64,000 bases of DNA from Mytilus trossulus (lineage: Eukaryota > Mollusca > Bivalvia > Mytilida > Mytilidae), in assembly GCF_036588685.1 (NCBI RefSeq), contig NC_086376.1:15825911-15889910 (forward strand), given 5' to 3'. A program made the translations under genes and the position numbers. Under the pieces are notes generated by a model that saw nothing but the letters and a program-made list of their open reading frames with translations, was not told the DNA's origin and did no database searches. Of this stretch, positions 31,983-42,852 are shown piece after piece (within the stretch, counting starts at the first letter, position 1; each line of letters starts with the position of its first letter).

Positions 31983-34900
31983 AGTAATAGCTTTTCTAAA
32001 AAGCTTGCCGTATTTTAGCTGATTATATTGAGATCAGTGGTTTGTGAGTAGTTTATCTTTATTGGAATATTAGACTCCAAACAATATGAAAACATAGCCT
32101 GGGGTCCTGGCTAATCTTGTCAGTATACCTTGCGACGCGCAGCTAGATTGGGCTGGATATTAGGCTATATGAAAACATAGCACTTTTTTTCTACTAATTT
32201 GTCAGTTTTGTTGTATTATTGGTGGACCAGGGTTATAATGGAAGGAGACTTAATAAAATTGAGAATGGAAATGGGGAATTATATAATAATAAAATGCATT
32301 TTGTGCCTATAATCAACTTGATAAAAATAGCATATAAGCCACATGTACTTTTGAGGATTACTACTTGACAAAATGGACTACAACAGAAGCCCTTCCCTTT
32401 CAAATTTGAGAATGTTACATCTTACATGTATATAAATAGAAGTGGATCACTGATTAATATCTTATCCGACTTTTGTCTTTGAAGAAGCAATTAGTTTTGA
32501 CGAAACACTTTTAAGTCTTGTTTTTACTAATTTCCAGATGCAGAAATACTGGAAAAAGATGTTTTGTGGTAATGGGATTAGGAATGAAATATTAAATGCA
32601 AATAATTTTCTTTAACATGTTGTCACCAGTCTTCTTATATTTTTTGATATATCACGCTGTGGTTTGTAATCTTGACAATTGTGTTTTGAAATTCTATAGA
32701 TGAGAGCTTCATATTAGTATCAGCCTTTAGCACTCTATTTTTGGTTGCACATGTGATCAAGCTTTTGTTAGTTTGAATATTTATATTTGCATTTCTGATG
32801 ACAACCAGTTCATGTACATGTAATACATTAAGTCAGGATTATTAGTAAGTTTACCTGTTCATGTTTATTGTCATGATTGATATGGACTATATAAAATTGT
32901 TGTTTGGTGTGAACCAGGCTTTGCGTTGAAGACCAAACTACAACCTTTAATAGTTAACTTTTATAAATTGTGACTTTGATAGACAATTGTCTTCGGTACT
33001 TATATGAGATCCAGTTATATCTATCTACAACATTGAGAACACATTTTTTGGTAATAAATTTAAAATATAATTAATTCTATAATATCTGATAATATATATC
33101 AGTTATTTGTGATTTTTCATTTGATGTGTACTCTCTGATAATCAGTATCAGCATGATCCAGGTGCAGATTCAGAGGGGGGATTCCCGGGGTCAGAACCCC
33201 CTATTTTTTTGGAGGATCAATGCATTTGAATGAGGACATGTAATTGGAACACCCCCTTTGTCCTGGGTAAGGAACCCCCCTTTTTAAAATGGCTGGATCC
33301 GACCCTGTGATCAGTTGATTGGTTGTGATAAAAAAAAATTAATCAGTTTGCAATTGTCATGTGCAGGTTCACCACATGCATACCTGCCAACTGTCATTAT
33401 TTTTGGGGATTTCTTCCATGGAGGCTCTCAAATTGAACTTTTTAAAGAGCAATCAAGTCCACAATTTTAACAAAACAATTAATTTTACAATGACTTGAGG
33501 CTTATAATAGTATGAAGAAGCCAAAAAACAACATTACACTGTATTTGAGTTTTTTAGGAGTATGACAGCCATGGGCATTTTGAAAACATGCTAGGTATGC
33601 ACATGTGGTTCATCTTTCCTTTTCATTCATAAAATTGTGCATGATATTTATGAGAGAAACGCACCTGTATTTTGGTGAATGAAATACTTGTCATATTAAA
33701 TTAAAGTCAGAGGTGGAGTTAGAGGGTTTTTCAGGGGGCCTGGGCCACCGCTTTTGTAGGAAAAATTTGCCTTTTTTATGGGGAATCACTGAAGCATGAC
33801 TGGAGTTGGCTCCTTCTTAATATGCAATCAGTGGGCGCCCGCTTATGAAAATTTCTGGTTCCACCACTGAAAGTTTCAGAAAAGTTAGATTAGCATTTAT
33901 GACAAATTATGTTGAAATTTGCACAGAAAATGAATGAAAAATCTACTAAATTAAAAAAAAGGCACTATTATCAAAGCTTTCCTTAACATGTCCTCCATGC
34001 TATTTCGATCTGAGTTTTTATTCATACATACATGTAGTCTGGTGTTGTTCCAAGTAGTCTTCTTTTTTCTATTTCTTGAGAAGTATTTGTTTTACCTGTT
34101 CAGTCACTGTAAAGTGTTACAATTCATTTTTAAACGCAACACATAAATAGTGACCAAAAAGGTACGGCTATCACATGAGAGAAGCTAGAAAAAAGTAAAA
34201 TGTATACATTTTAAACATTTTTGTGGGACCATGATAATGTGGTATATTGATAGGTATGCATACATGTAGATAGACCATATAACAAATAAGCAGACAAATT
34301 CAAAGGATATGTACATGTAAGATGAATTATGAAAAAAAGAGCCATGGCCCGGGCCCTAAACTAAGAACTAAGCTTTTTTCAGATAATATACAGACTATTA
34401 CGGTCAGCCTATAAAAGAGTCTTTGCCTCCTGAAATGTTTGCGTACACAGTGCTCCAAAAATGATTTAAAATCAGTGTGATAGTTTTGATGAAGAACACT
34501 GAGCGTACAGGTATAATAATGTTATGTTACATGTATCTCCCTAAATATAGTAAAAATTCTTGACTTCTAAAACCAATGATTGATCTCCTCATTTTATATA
34601 TCTCATCACTCTATGCAGATGCTGTGTGAAACAAATAAAAATTGGCTTACTAGTATGCTTTTATCCATTGAGTTGGTATTTTATTATTTTTCTTTGAATA
34701 AACCTTATTGCTACAATATGTATATGTCCGCCATTACAAACTGTACATGTACATCACAAATATTACATGTTATGCTTCAGTGATTCCCTAAACAATCAAC
34801 CAAATAGTAATGTAAATTACAAAGAAAATTCTAAGTGTAAGACCTGATGATGTGAATAAATTGAAATCAGACTTATCAAATGAAGTTTTCAGTGCTTTTT

Positions 34901-35083
34901 TTTTTATAGGGGGGGCTACTTCTCCAGTCATGCTTCAGTGATTCCTTTTGTGAGTTTTTTCGACCCCAGTAAAACATGTTTTTCCCATAAACCTGGGACC
35001 ATCCCATGTTTCATGACTTGAGCCCAACCTGTCTTAATCAGCCTCTGACAACTCCAGAAAATAAATCAACATGTACGATATTA
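31983..35083. other. Non-genic stretch with scattered repeat fragments
   Basis: Contains a diverged 'TTGCGTTGAAGACC' repeat (about 32896-33030) and three G-rich 'GGCGGATCCAG'-type fragments. No coding exon recognised on either strand; no GMC oxidoreductase exon was found here although this would be the expected place. Confidence 0.4.
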
Positions 35084-35255
35084 TAAAAAAGAAGATGTGG
35101 TATGATTGCCAATGAGACAACTATCTACAAAAGACCAAAATGACACAAAAATTAACGACTATAGGTCACCGTACGGCCTTCAACAATGAGCAAAGCCCAT
35201 ACCCAATAGTCAGCTATAAAAGGCCCAGATTCATGTAAGACAATGTAAAACAATT
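35084..35255 (-). repeat. 'GCCGTACGGTGACCTATAG' dispersed repeat copy
   Basis: AAAAAGAAGATGTGGTATGA, 'GACTATAGGTCACCGTACGG' and 'CAACAATGAGCAAAGCCCAT' are the reverse complement of the 27937 copy, with an added 'AGACAATGTAAAACAATTC' end. Confidence 0.65.
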
Positions 35256-37616
35256 CAAACGAGAAAACTATCGGCCTTATTTATGAGTTTCAGGTCCATT
35301 TGTGCCCAATATACTTTCGCACCCCACACCAAAGGTCCTTTCGTGCCCAATTTTAATTCAAATCCCAGTTGAATAATTAAAAATTATGATTGTTGTTTTT
35401 AATTGCTTTCGTGTAAATACTGAACAATTTGTATTTATAGCTTGGTATGAGTAAAAGATTGTAAATTTTAAATGAAAAACACAAAAGATAATTGTTTTTA
35501 ACAGCTTGATCTGAAACAATGAAATATAGCAATACACTATTATGACCAAAACATGATCAAACATGATAAAATTTATTCAACACACAAAAAAGACGTAGTC
35601 AGAATCTCACTCCATTTTGAAACAAGTCAATGAAACAAAGTGATAGCAATGCACTAATTAAAACATGATTAAGAGTTATTCAACACAAAACAAAAAGTTG
35701 ACAGAATCCCACTTTATTTAGAAAGGAATAATATTTTTTTTTAATAATACACAATCTAAAACATAATTCAGATTTATTCAACACAATAAAAAATGCTGTC
35801 TCACTTTATTTTGAGACAACGAAAACAACTATACTTAAAAGAATACTACTTGCCAAAACTAGATTACAAAATTATTAAACCCAAACCAATTAAAATTGGG
35901 CTCAAACATGTCAGGTGCGAACAGACTTTGTGTACCAACATGTAGGGTGCTAAAGTGAAAGGGGGCGAACATGAATGGGTGCGAACGGACCCGGATTCTT
36001 ATTTATGTAAAAAAATGAACGAAAAACAAATATGTAACACATAAACAAACGACCACCACTGAATTACAGGCTCCTGACTTACACATACAGGCACATACAT
36101 GAATAATGTGGCGGGGTTAAACATGTAAGCATGACTCCCCCCCCCTAACCTGGGACAGTGGTATAACAGTACAACATAAGAACGAACTATAAAATACAGT
36201 TGAAAAAGGCTTAACTCATCAGATGGACAAAAAATACAAGTGGATGTGGACGGATACATCAAAGTCAAAGATCATCAAACTGTCTACCCCACATGCTAGT
36301 CTAAATTATTTGACTACCAAGTAAGGCGTCAAAGTGTTGTGATCCGAGCATATAATTAATAATATAAGAACAATATATACGAAACTCACCAGGGTTTATT
36401 CAGGTGATACAGCAATTATACATAAAATACAGTAATAATAGGAATAATCAATGCAATCAATAATGTTAATACATGTGGTTAGGTGAAGAGTTCGGGATCG
36501 TGTGTCCTGTGTACTACGTCACGGATACATGATAAGGCACATATAAAACATGGACTGGTTCAGTACTGTATATTGGTGTTCAGCACCACAAAAGAAAAAA
36601 ATTATGATAGACTTTTAAGACGTCATAAATTACTCATAATTATTTGGACTACCCTACATGCGAACATCTTTTTGGGAGTTCACTATGTTGCATGTTTTTT
36701 GGGTTTGAAGGATCGTATAAATGATTGCCTTGGGGGTCATTGTCAAATATAGAGCTGTATGTGCATTGTAAAAAGCTAAATTATATAATTTGCAACAGCT
36801 GACACTATAGTATCCTATAGTGCACTGAAACCCTTACCAATAACAATACCGTGATGCTTGGTGTAGGCTTCTTTTTGCTCACCTTGTAAGTTTTGTATTC
36901 TTGTAAGAGCCTGCTTCTAATCAGTATCGTCGGGTTTGTTTATTTACACCAGAAATCAATGAAGCGATGAAAGCGTGGGAATCGAAATTACATCTTCGGT
37001 AAATTCCGTGATTTTAATATTTTCTAATCAATATGTCCCAGCAATTAAAAATTAATGGTTATTATTTTTATACATAGAGCATATCGTTTTGTGTATTTAC
37101 TATTTAATAGCTAAGCTTACGAAGAAATCTAAAACAAAATGAAAAGTATCTCAATCATTCAACCGTTTTAATACGCAGTTTAAAGTGTAAATTAGTCACA
37201 TTACTGTTCTATTTTTAGAGAATATCAATAATACACAAATGTACAGCTTCTTACCAAAATAGCAACATAAATTCATGATTAGATCATCACATTATCACAT
37301 GATTATATAATATGCACTAAATTGACAGTGTTTCGTTAGTTATCATCATAACTAATCACAATAGCAAATGAACACTTTATCATAATATGTACCTATAACA
37401 TAGTATCATGATTTCAATCCGACCCCACTTACGGACGCGTGGAACACATAATGTATGCCACTCATTTATAGCCAATCAGACGTTAATATGACCTTCATTT
37501 CCCCCAGAATCATTCCGGAAGCAGCCACAAAGCAGCCATTTAATTGTATTTATAACCAATGAAATACCGTTAACAGTTTTTACCCGAACCTGACGTTTAG
37601 CATCTGACTAATCAGA
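35256..37616. other. Non-genic stretch; fragments of repeats
   Basis: 36030-36200 ('AACACATAAACAAACGACC', 'ACAGGCTCCTGACTTACAC') matches 38960-39000 and belongs to the same mussel repeat complex. 36300-37616 has no recognisable coding sequence; 'GTTGTGATCCGAGC' to about 37610 might be LTR-like, but no second copy or primer site was seen. Confidence 0.35.
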
Positions 37617-37638
37617 CCGTATCACCATGGTGATACGG
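37617..37638. repeat. Perfect 22-bp palindrome
   Basis: CCGTATCACC, then ATGGTGATACGG: a perfect self-complementary sequence centred on CCATGG, directly abutting a dispersed repeat copy. It may be a junction product or the terminus of an unrecognised element. Confidence 0.7.
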
Positions 37639-38265
37639 TAATAATTAAGAAGTCCCGGGTCAAGTCCGATACCGATACCAATAGTATATTCACCTGTTAC
37701 CTATTACCTTATCTGTACGTTCCGCATCTGACAGGCGCATCAACAAACGGAATATTCAGGATTAATATGCTTATTCAGGATTGATATGCTATATACACGG
37801 GTCATAATCACAGGGTTGACACTGCTAAATTGTCAAATTGTTACAGGTCTATTGTAGTATTTTAATCAGTAAGACTTTATAAGACAACAATAAGAATACT
37901 AAAAATCTGAACTAAAAAAATAAGGCATATAGGTACAGTTTTTATTTGTTAGCGTGCATGACGTAAAACAGCGAATCAAAGAATTCAACTTTATTCATAA
38001 CTAATATAGGACAATGCTGTTGATTAAAAAAATACTCCATCCCAGGACCTTTTGTTTTCCAAATAATTAATATTACCAATAATTGATAAGTTCCAGTTAG
38101 ACGGGTTCAAACAGAAAGATTTGAAGGCAGAGAAAACTGTGATACAACTATCTTATAATCGGCATGACTTTATCAGATGACAATACTAATACAAAAATAA
38201 GTCTTGCGCATAGTTATATACTTTAATTCAGTCACGGACCCGCGATATCACGGGTGTGTTCTAGT
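37639..38265 (-). repeat. 'CCCGTGATATCGCGGGT' family, near full-length copy
   Basis: Runs from 'AATAATTAAGAAGTCCCGGG' through 'GATACCGATACCAATAGTAT' and 'ACGGGTCATAATCACAGGGT' to the hairpin end ACCCGCGATATCACGGGTGT near 38257. It lacks the outer ~150 bp of the second half that the copies at 30146 and 31815 keep. Confidence 0.65.
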
Positions 38266-38269
38266 ATCT

Positions 38270-38350
38270 GTTATACAGATAATATCGGATATGTTCCATA
38301 TGTCGTTACTGCAATCCCGTTCCCTTTTCACGAATGAGACCTACCGAATT
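38270..38350 (+). mobile_element. Retroelement fragment
   Basis: 'GATAATATCGGATATGTTCC', 'CAATCCCGTTCCCTTT' and 'GACCTACCGAATTAGAC' match 8955-9020 of the retroelement tail. Confidence 0.5.
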
Positions 38351-38439
38351 AGACTTTTTACCTTTATTTGTGACATTTTTATCTATTGTGTCTGTTTGTA
38401 TTGTTCACGCATCATTATCAATATTATTAAATTTGATGC

Positions 38440-38650
38440 GACTTCCGTACAAGTGAAAGGTTTAGCGCTATAAAACCATGTTCAACCCACCATTTTCTAC
38501 ATTTGAAAATGCCTATACCAATTCAGGAACATGACAGTTGTTGTTCAATCGTTTGATGTGTTTCGTCATTTGAATTTGCCATGTAATTTGGAACTTTCCG
38601 ATTGAATTTTCCTCCGAGTTCAGTATTTTTGTGATTTTAATTTTCGATAT
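38440..38650. repeat. 'AATACTGAACTCCGAGG' family copy, inverse orientation
   Basis: Reverse complement of the family at 17420: 'ACAAGTGAAAGGTTTAGCGC', 'AAACCATGTTCAACCCACC', 'TCAGGAACATGACAGTTG', 'CCTCCGAGTTCAGTATTTTT'. Confidence 0.6.
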
Positions 38651-38741
38651 TAAAATTACTTTAAATGATACTGTTGATCAACCACGAAGTAATATAAATA
38701 GAACCATACCAATAGTAAGCAAATACATTGTACATATAAAA

Positions 38742-38998
38742 AAGATGTGGTATGATTGCCGATGAGACAATTCTCCACAAGAGACCAAATCGACACAGAA
38801 ATTAACAACTACAGGTCACCGTACGGCCCTAAACAATGTGCAAAGCCAACACCGCTTAATCAGCTATTAAAGGCCCCGAAATGACAATGTAAAACAATTC
38901 AAACGAGAAAACTAGAGGCCTTATTTATGTTAAAAAATAAACAAAAAACTAATATGTAACACATAAACAAACGACAACCACTGAGTTACAGGCTCCTT
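38742..38998 (-). repeat. 'GCCGTACGGTGACCTATAG' dispersed repeat copy (long form)
   Basis: 'AGATGTGGTATGATTGCCGA', 'ACAGGTCACCGTACGGCCC', 'ATGTAAAACAATTCAAACG' and 'ACATAAACAAACGACAACC' extend the 35084 copy by a further ~90 bp. Confidence 0.65.
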
Positions 38999-39134
38999 AT
39001 ATCATGTTCTCAAATCTAGATATCATCTCCCATTTAGAAAAAAACACGTGAAAAATAAACCTATTATGTGATGATCTCCTAGCTACAAATTGTATCCAAA
39101 ATCAAGATGCTGACTTGTACACGGACTGAGGCAA

Positions 39135-39240
39135 TATGATTATCGGTTAAGAATCATGCTTTCCGGTTACATATTTAACATCTCGTAGCATCTCTTGAAG
39201 TGTTGCCACATCGACGGACGGATATTGAACATCTGATAGC
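39135..39240 (+). other. Orphan fragment of the GT61 5' flank
   Basis: 'GAGGCAATATGATTATCGGT', 'AATCATGCTTTCCGGTTACA' and one minisatellite unit (GTTGCCACATCGACGGACGG near 39200, then ATATTGAACATCTGATAGC) match the region just upstream of the intact GT61 gene (about 42748-42830) and the start of the 51-bp array. No coding sequence follows. It is evidence of a third duplication or transposition of this segment. Confidence 0.6.
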
Positions 39241-40070
39241 AAAATCAAGATGTAGAACATATTCTATCCTAATCAATGGTAACTAATGCAATTACTGTCT
39301 TCTTCATGCCCGTCTTTAACATAAAAAAGTAATAAAAAAATTACACTCCGAATGCTCAGTTCTGTTGTCACCGTGCAAGACAGTTAATAACACCATATAG
39401 GAAAAACATAGAACTCCTTTTGTCATAAGACACTGTCAAACATCCAAACATAGTACTATTCACACTCATCTGTGTCCACACTTGTATTGTTTCAAAATTG
39501 TTTCTGTCTCTTAATGAATTTTTCTTCCTCAATTTGTTGTTTTTCAACTGGTTTTGCATACACATCTTTTATGTTTATTGCAATATTTTAATATTTGCAT
39601 GCACAGATATGGTTTTGAAGGAAATCTGATGACCTAAGAATGTACCGGAATGTGTTCTGAATTCTGCATTTCTTAATTGTCTTTTAAAAAAATGCAATGC
39701 CTTCAGTGCTTTTTGATATTGTTTACAAGCTATTGTTTAACGTAACATCTTTCAAGTATAAATAAAAAAAAAAAGAAGAGAAGAATATGTTATCGATCTC
39801 AAATGTACTAACGTGAGTAAAAAAAAATGGAAGTTTTTAACGGATCATGACTGGCTATTCAACCCTTGCACGGTCGACCAACGTGAGCAACACAACGGAT
39901 GCCACGTAAAGAACAGCTGCTTACTCTTCCGGAAGTATTGGCATAAATGGTTCACATATACTAGGTTTTATCTAAACATTATTTAAACATTAAACAGTAT
40001 CAAAACAATTAGTGCATTGCAATGTAACCAAATAGGCATGCAAAAAGAATCAATAGTCAAAATATGCTAA
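39241..40070. other. Non-genic stretch, nothing recognised
   Basis: AT-rich sequence with no coding signal. Confidence 0.35.
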
Positions 40071-41268
40071 TATTTATGGCACGCCGTTATTATATTTATT
40101 CAATTTCGAGATATCTTATTTAGTTAAATAAGATATCTTATAAACTAATTGATATATCTCAATAACAAAATGAGATATCTAATATATTAATTGAGATATC
40201 TGATTTATTAAATAAGATATCTCTTATTAAAATATTTATAAAGATATCTTATTAAATAAATAAGATATCTTATTAAATATATAAGATATCTTATTTGAAA
40301 TATAAGATATCTCTTATTAAAATATTTATAAAAATATCTTATTAAATATATAAGATATCTTATTGAATATATAAGATATCTTATTAAATATATAAGATAT
40401 CTTATTAAATATATAAGATATCTTATTAAATATATAAGATATCTTATTTGAAATATAAGATATCTCTATTAATTTATAAGATATCTCATTAACTATATAA
40501 GATATCTCTTATATAGTTAATAATAGAGATATCTTATTTACTTAATAAGATATCTCCATAAGTTAATAAGATATCTCTATTAGTTTATAAGATATCTCTA
40601 TTAATTAATAAGATATCTCTATTAGTTTATAAGATATCTCTATTTATTAATAAGATATCTTATAAAGTAAGTATTTAAAAGATATCTTTATAAAGAAGTA
40701 ATATATCTTATATACTTTATAAGATATCTTATTAATTAATAAAGATTTCTTATTAACTTATAGAGATATCTTATAAACTAATAGAGATATCTTATTACCT
40801 TATAGAGATATCTTATAAACTAATAGAGATATCTTATAAACTTTTAGAGATATCTTATTAACTTATAGAGATATCTTATTCAATTGGTTATAAATATATC
40901 TTATTTTATATATAAGATATCTCCATAAGTTAATAAGATATCTCTATTAGTTTATTAGATATCTCTATTAGTTAATAAGATATCTAATAAATATGTATTT
41001 AAAAGATATCTTTATAAAGAAGTAAGATATCATATATACTTTATAAGATATATATTACTAATTAATAGAGATATCTTATTAACTTATAGAGATATCTTAT
41101 AAACTAATAGAGATATCTTATAAACTAAAAGAGATATCTTATTTACTCTCAAATTAAATAAGATATCTTATAAAAATTAAAGATATCTTAATACTTAATA
41201 AGATATCTTGTTTAATAAATAAGATATCTTCAAATTTGAATAAATATAAAAACGGCGTGCCATAAATA
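40071..41268. repeat. GATATC palindrome array (21-bp period) bounded by inverted repeats
   Basis: Outer inverted repeats of about 36 bp: TATTTATGGCACGCCGTTAT at 40071 and its near-exact complement ending at 41268. Between about 40108 and 41232 nearly everything is AAGATATCTTATTAAATATAT-like or AGATATCTCTATTAGTTTAT-like, with GATATC recurring mostly every 21 bp. Forward-type (ATCTCTATTAG) and reverse-type (CTAATAGAGAT) blocks alternate, so large hairpins nest within the array. A higher-order duplication shows at 40671 and 40995 (GTATTTAAAAGATATCTTTA), 324 bp apart. No coding. The bounded ends suggest a mobile element carrying a satellite; no target duplication beyond AT is clear. Confidence 0.8.
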
Positions 41269-42509
41269 TTTACTGTATTGTACATAGCTCAATTCCATTC
41301 CATTCAATTTAATTTTATTTATTTTTAAATTTTCAGCAGAAAACAGTATTTCTAACAATTAAATTGAACTGACGTTGACACACGGTAATCACTCTCATGT
41401 TTTTATTTACATCGATGTCAATCATCCGGTAAAGATGAATATTCATTACTACCCTCGGTGGTTAACGTCCCTCGATGGTTAACTTTAAGTGCCTACCCTC
41501 CCGGAACACCGTAGATCCCAGTTATTTAGTGGGGTTCGTCTGTCTCAATCTCTAGTTTTCTAGATTATGTTTTGTAGAACAATGATGTTTTTAATCCTTC
41601 GATGTTTTTCGATTTACGGTTAAAGCGTTGTCAGTTTGTTTTCTACTTGTGAGATTGAATATACATTTTTTTGTAATCTTAAACCTCTTGTATTTTAGTA
41701 CTAGTAAATCTGCATTAAAAATGTTTTGTTGACTGAAACGCTGAGATCAGAAATAGTACAAACAATCTTTTTTTTTAAATTAAGGAATTGAAACAGTAGT
41801 TTCTAGAAAGTTTTGTAACTGCTGAATTCTGTAATGCCTCGTTTGGTCGATATGTAAGTCTTTTGATATTGAAAGGACCAACATGATTTTGAGAAACACT
41901 GACACAAGACTTCCACCAATATGTATCCTCAATCAGATGCACATAGGTGTATGTGGCAGACCCACACAGGGACAGTAAACCATGTATGAGAGGGTCGTAC
42001 ACTTTGTACAATAACACGATTAATATCAATACGGTAACCATGGATACGTATTTTTTAGCATCCATGCAGCCAAAACCTTTAGGATCCTTTAGCGGTAAAC
42101 CATGCGTGAGAGGGTTACAGTCGTTCATTTTGTACATAAAAACGATTTATATTAATATGAAAAAAAAAGAAATGGCAGCTTTCTTGATAAACAATTTAAT
42201 TGACTCTTTTGATACTGTGATCATTAAATACTATAATGTATATGTGCCTGGCTGTCTATTTAAACTATTCAAACATGTGCTTCAACTATCATATCGTGTG
42301 TTGTATTGTCTTCATTGTTTTATTTATTTAATTTATTTAATTAAAGATACACATATTCTGAAGGTAAGCACACATACATTAACGTAACTACCAATTTAAA
42401 CTACAATCATTTTTGCTTTTGTTTTTCAGTAATTGTTATATACACTTAACCATAAAACCAATATTTCTACAATGTAGCCTATCCATATTCTCAATCATCT
42501 GACCAAAAC
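41269..42509. other. Non-genic stretch with a retroelement fragment and a small tandem duplication
   Basis: 41500-41680 resembles the retroelement 3' UTR ('TTAGTGGGGTTCGTCTGTCT', 'GCGTTGTCAGTTTGTTTTCT'), diverged. 41970-42165 holds a ~122-bp tandem duplication: 'GTAAACCATGTATGAGAGGG' and 'GTAAACCATGCGTGAGAGGG', each followed by 'CATTTTGTACA'-type and 'ACGATT.ATATTAATA' sequence. Open frames across it (41775-42387, both strands) show no family. Confidence 0.4.
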
Positions 42510-42852
42510 ATCAATGGAAACTGTTTTCCTTTTTTTGAAACGCAGGGTTCTATATTTCAACTTGACTGTATTGTATAGCTTTTTTTCTTGATGTTTAAAT
42601 ATATATCCTCCCTTTTTCAGATGTTGTCTTACATTTGCGACGGGATTTCTTCCTTTGAATAGTAGCTATAATAGAGAGATACTTTATTCGCTCTTTCGGT
42701 TAAAAATGACTTGTAGACAGAAGTTCAAGGTTCGAGTCCCGTATGAGGCAATGTAATTTTCGGATATGAATCATGCTCTCCGGTTACAAATCTAACATCT
42801 CACATAGTGTCGCCATATCGACGGACTAATGCTGTTCTGTTAGAAATACACG
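42510..42852 (+). promoter_or_regulatory. 5' flank of intact GT61 gene
   Basis: Homologous to 19470-19816 plus the minisatellite locus. It contains one diverged unit of the 51-bp repeat (about 42795-42830: 'AACATCTCACATAGTGTCGC' and 'ATATCGACGGACTAATG') where the broken copy has about 28. GGTTCGAGTCC at about 42730 matches a tRNA B-box consensus, but no cloverleaf forms. The ATG follows 'AAATACACG'. Confidence 0.45.

Noticed and set aside
36320-37616. Solo LTR starting TGTTGTGATCCGAGC
   Set aside because: No matching second copy, target duplication, primer-binding site or CA terminus could be identified.
41775-42387. Overlapping open frames of 120 and 146 codons on opposite strands
   Set aside because: They span a small tandem duplication, have no recognisable domain and no supporting splice sites.
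42700-42760. tRNA gene suggested by the B-box-like GGTTCGAGTCC
   Set aside because: No A box at the right distance, no T-stem pairing and no cloverleaf; the homologous site near 19750 does not keep the motif. At most a trace of a tRNA-derived SINE.
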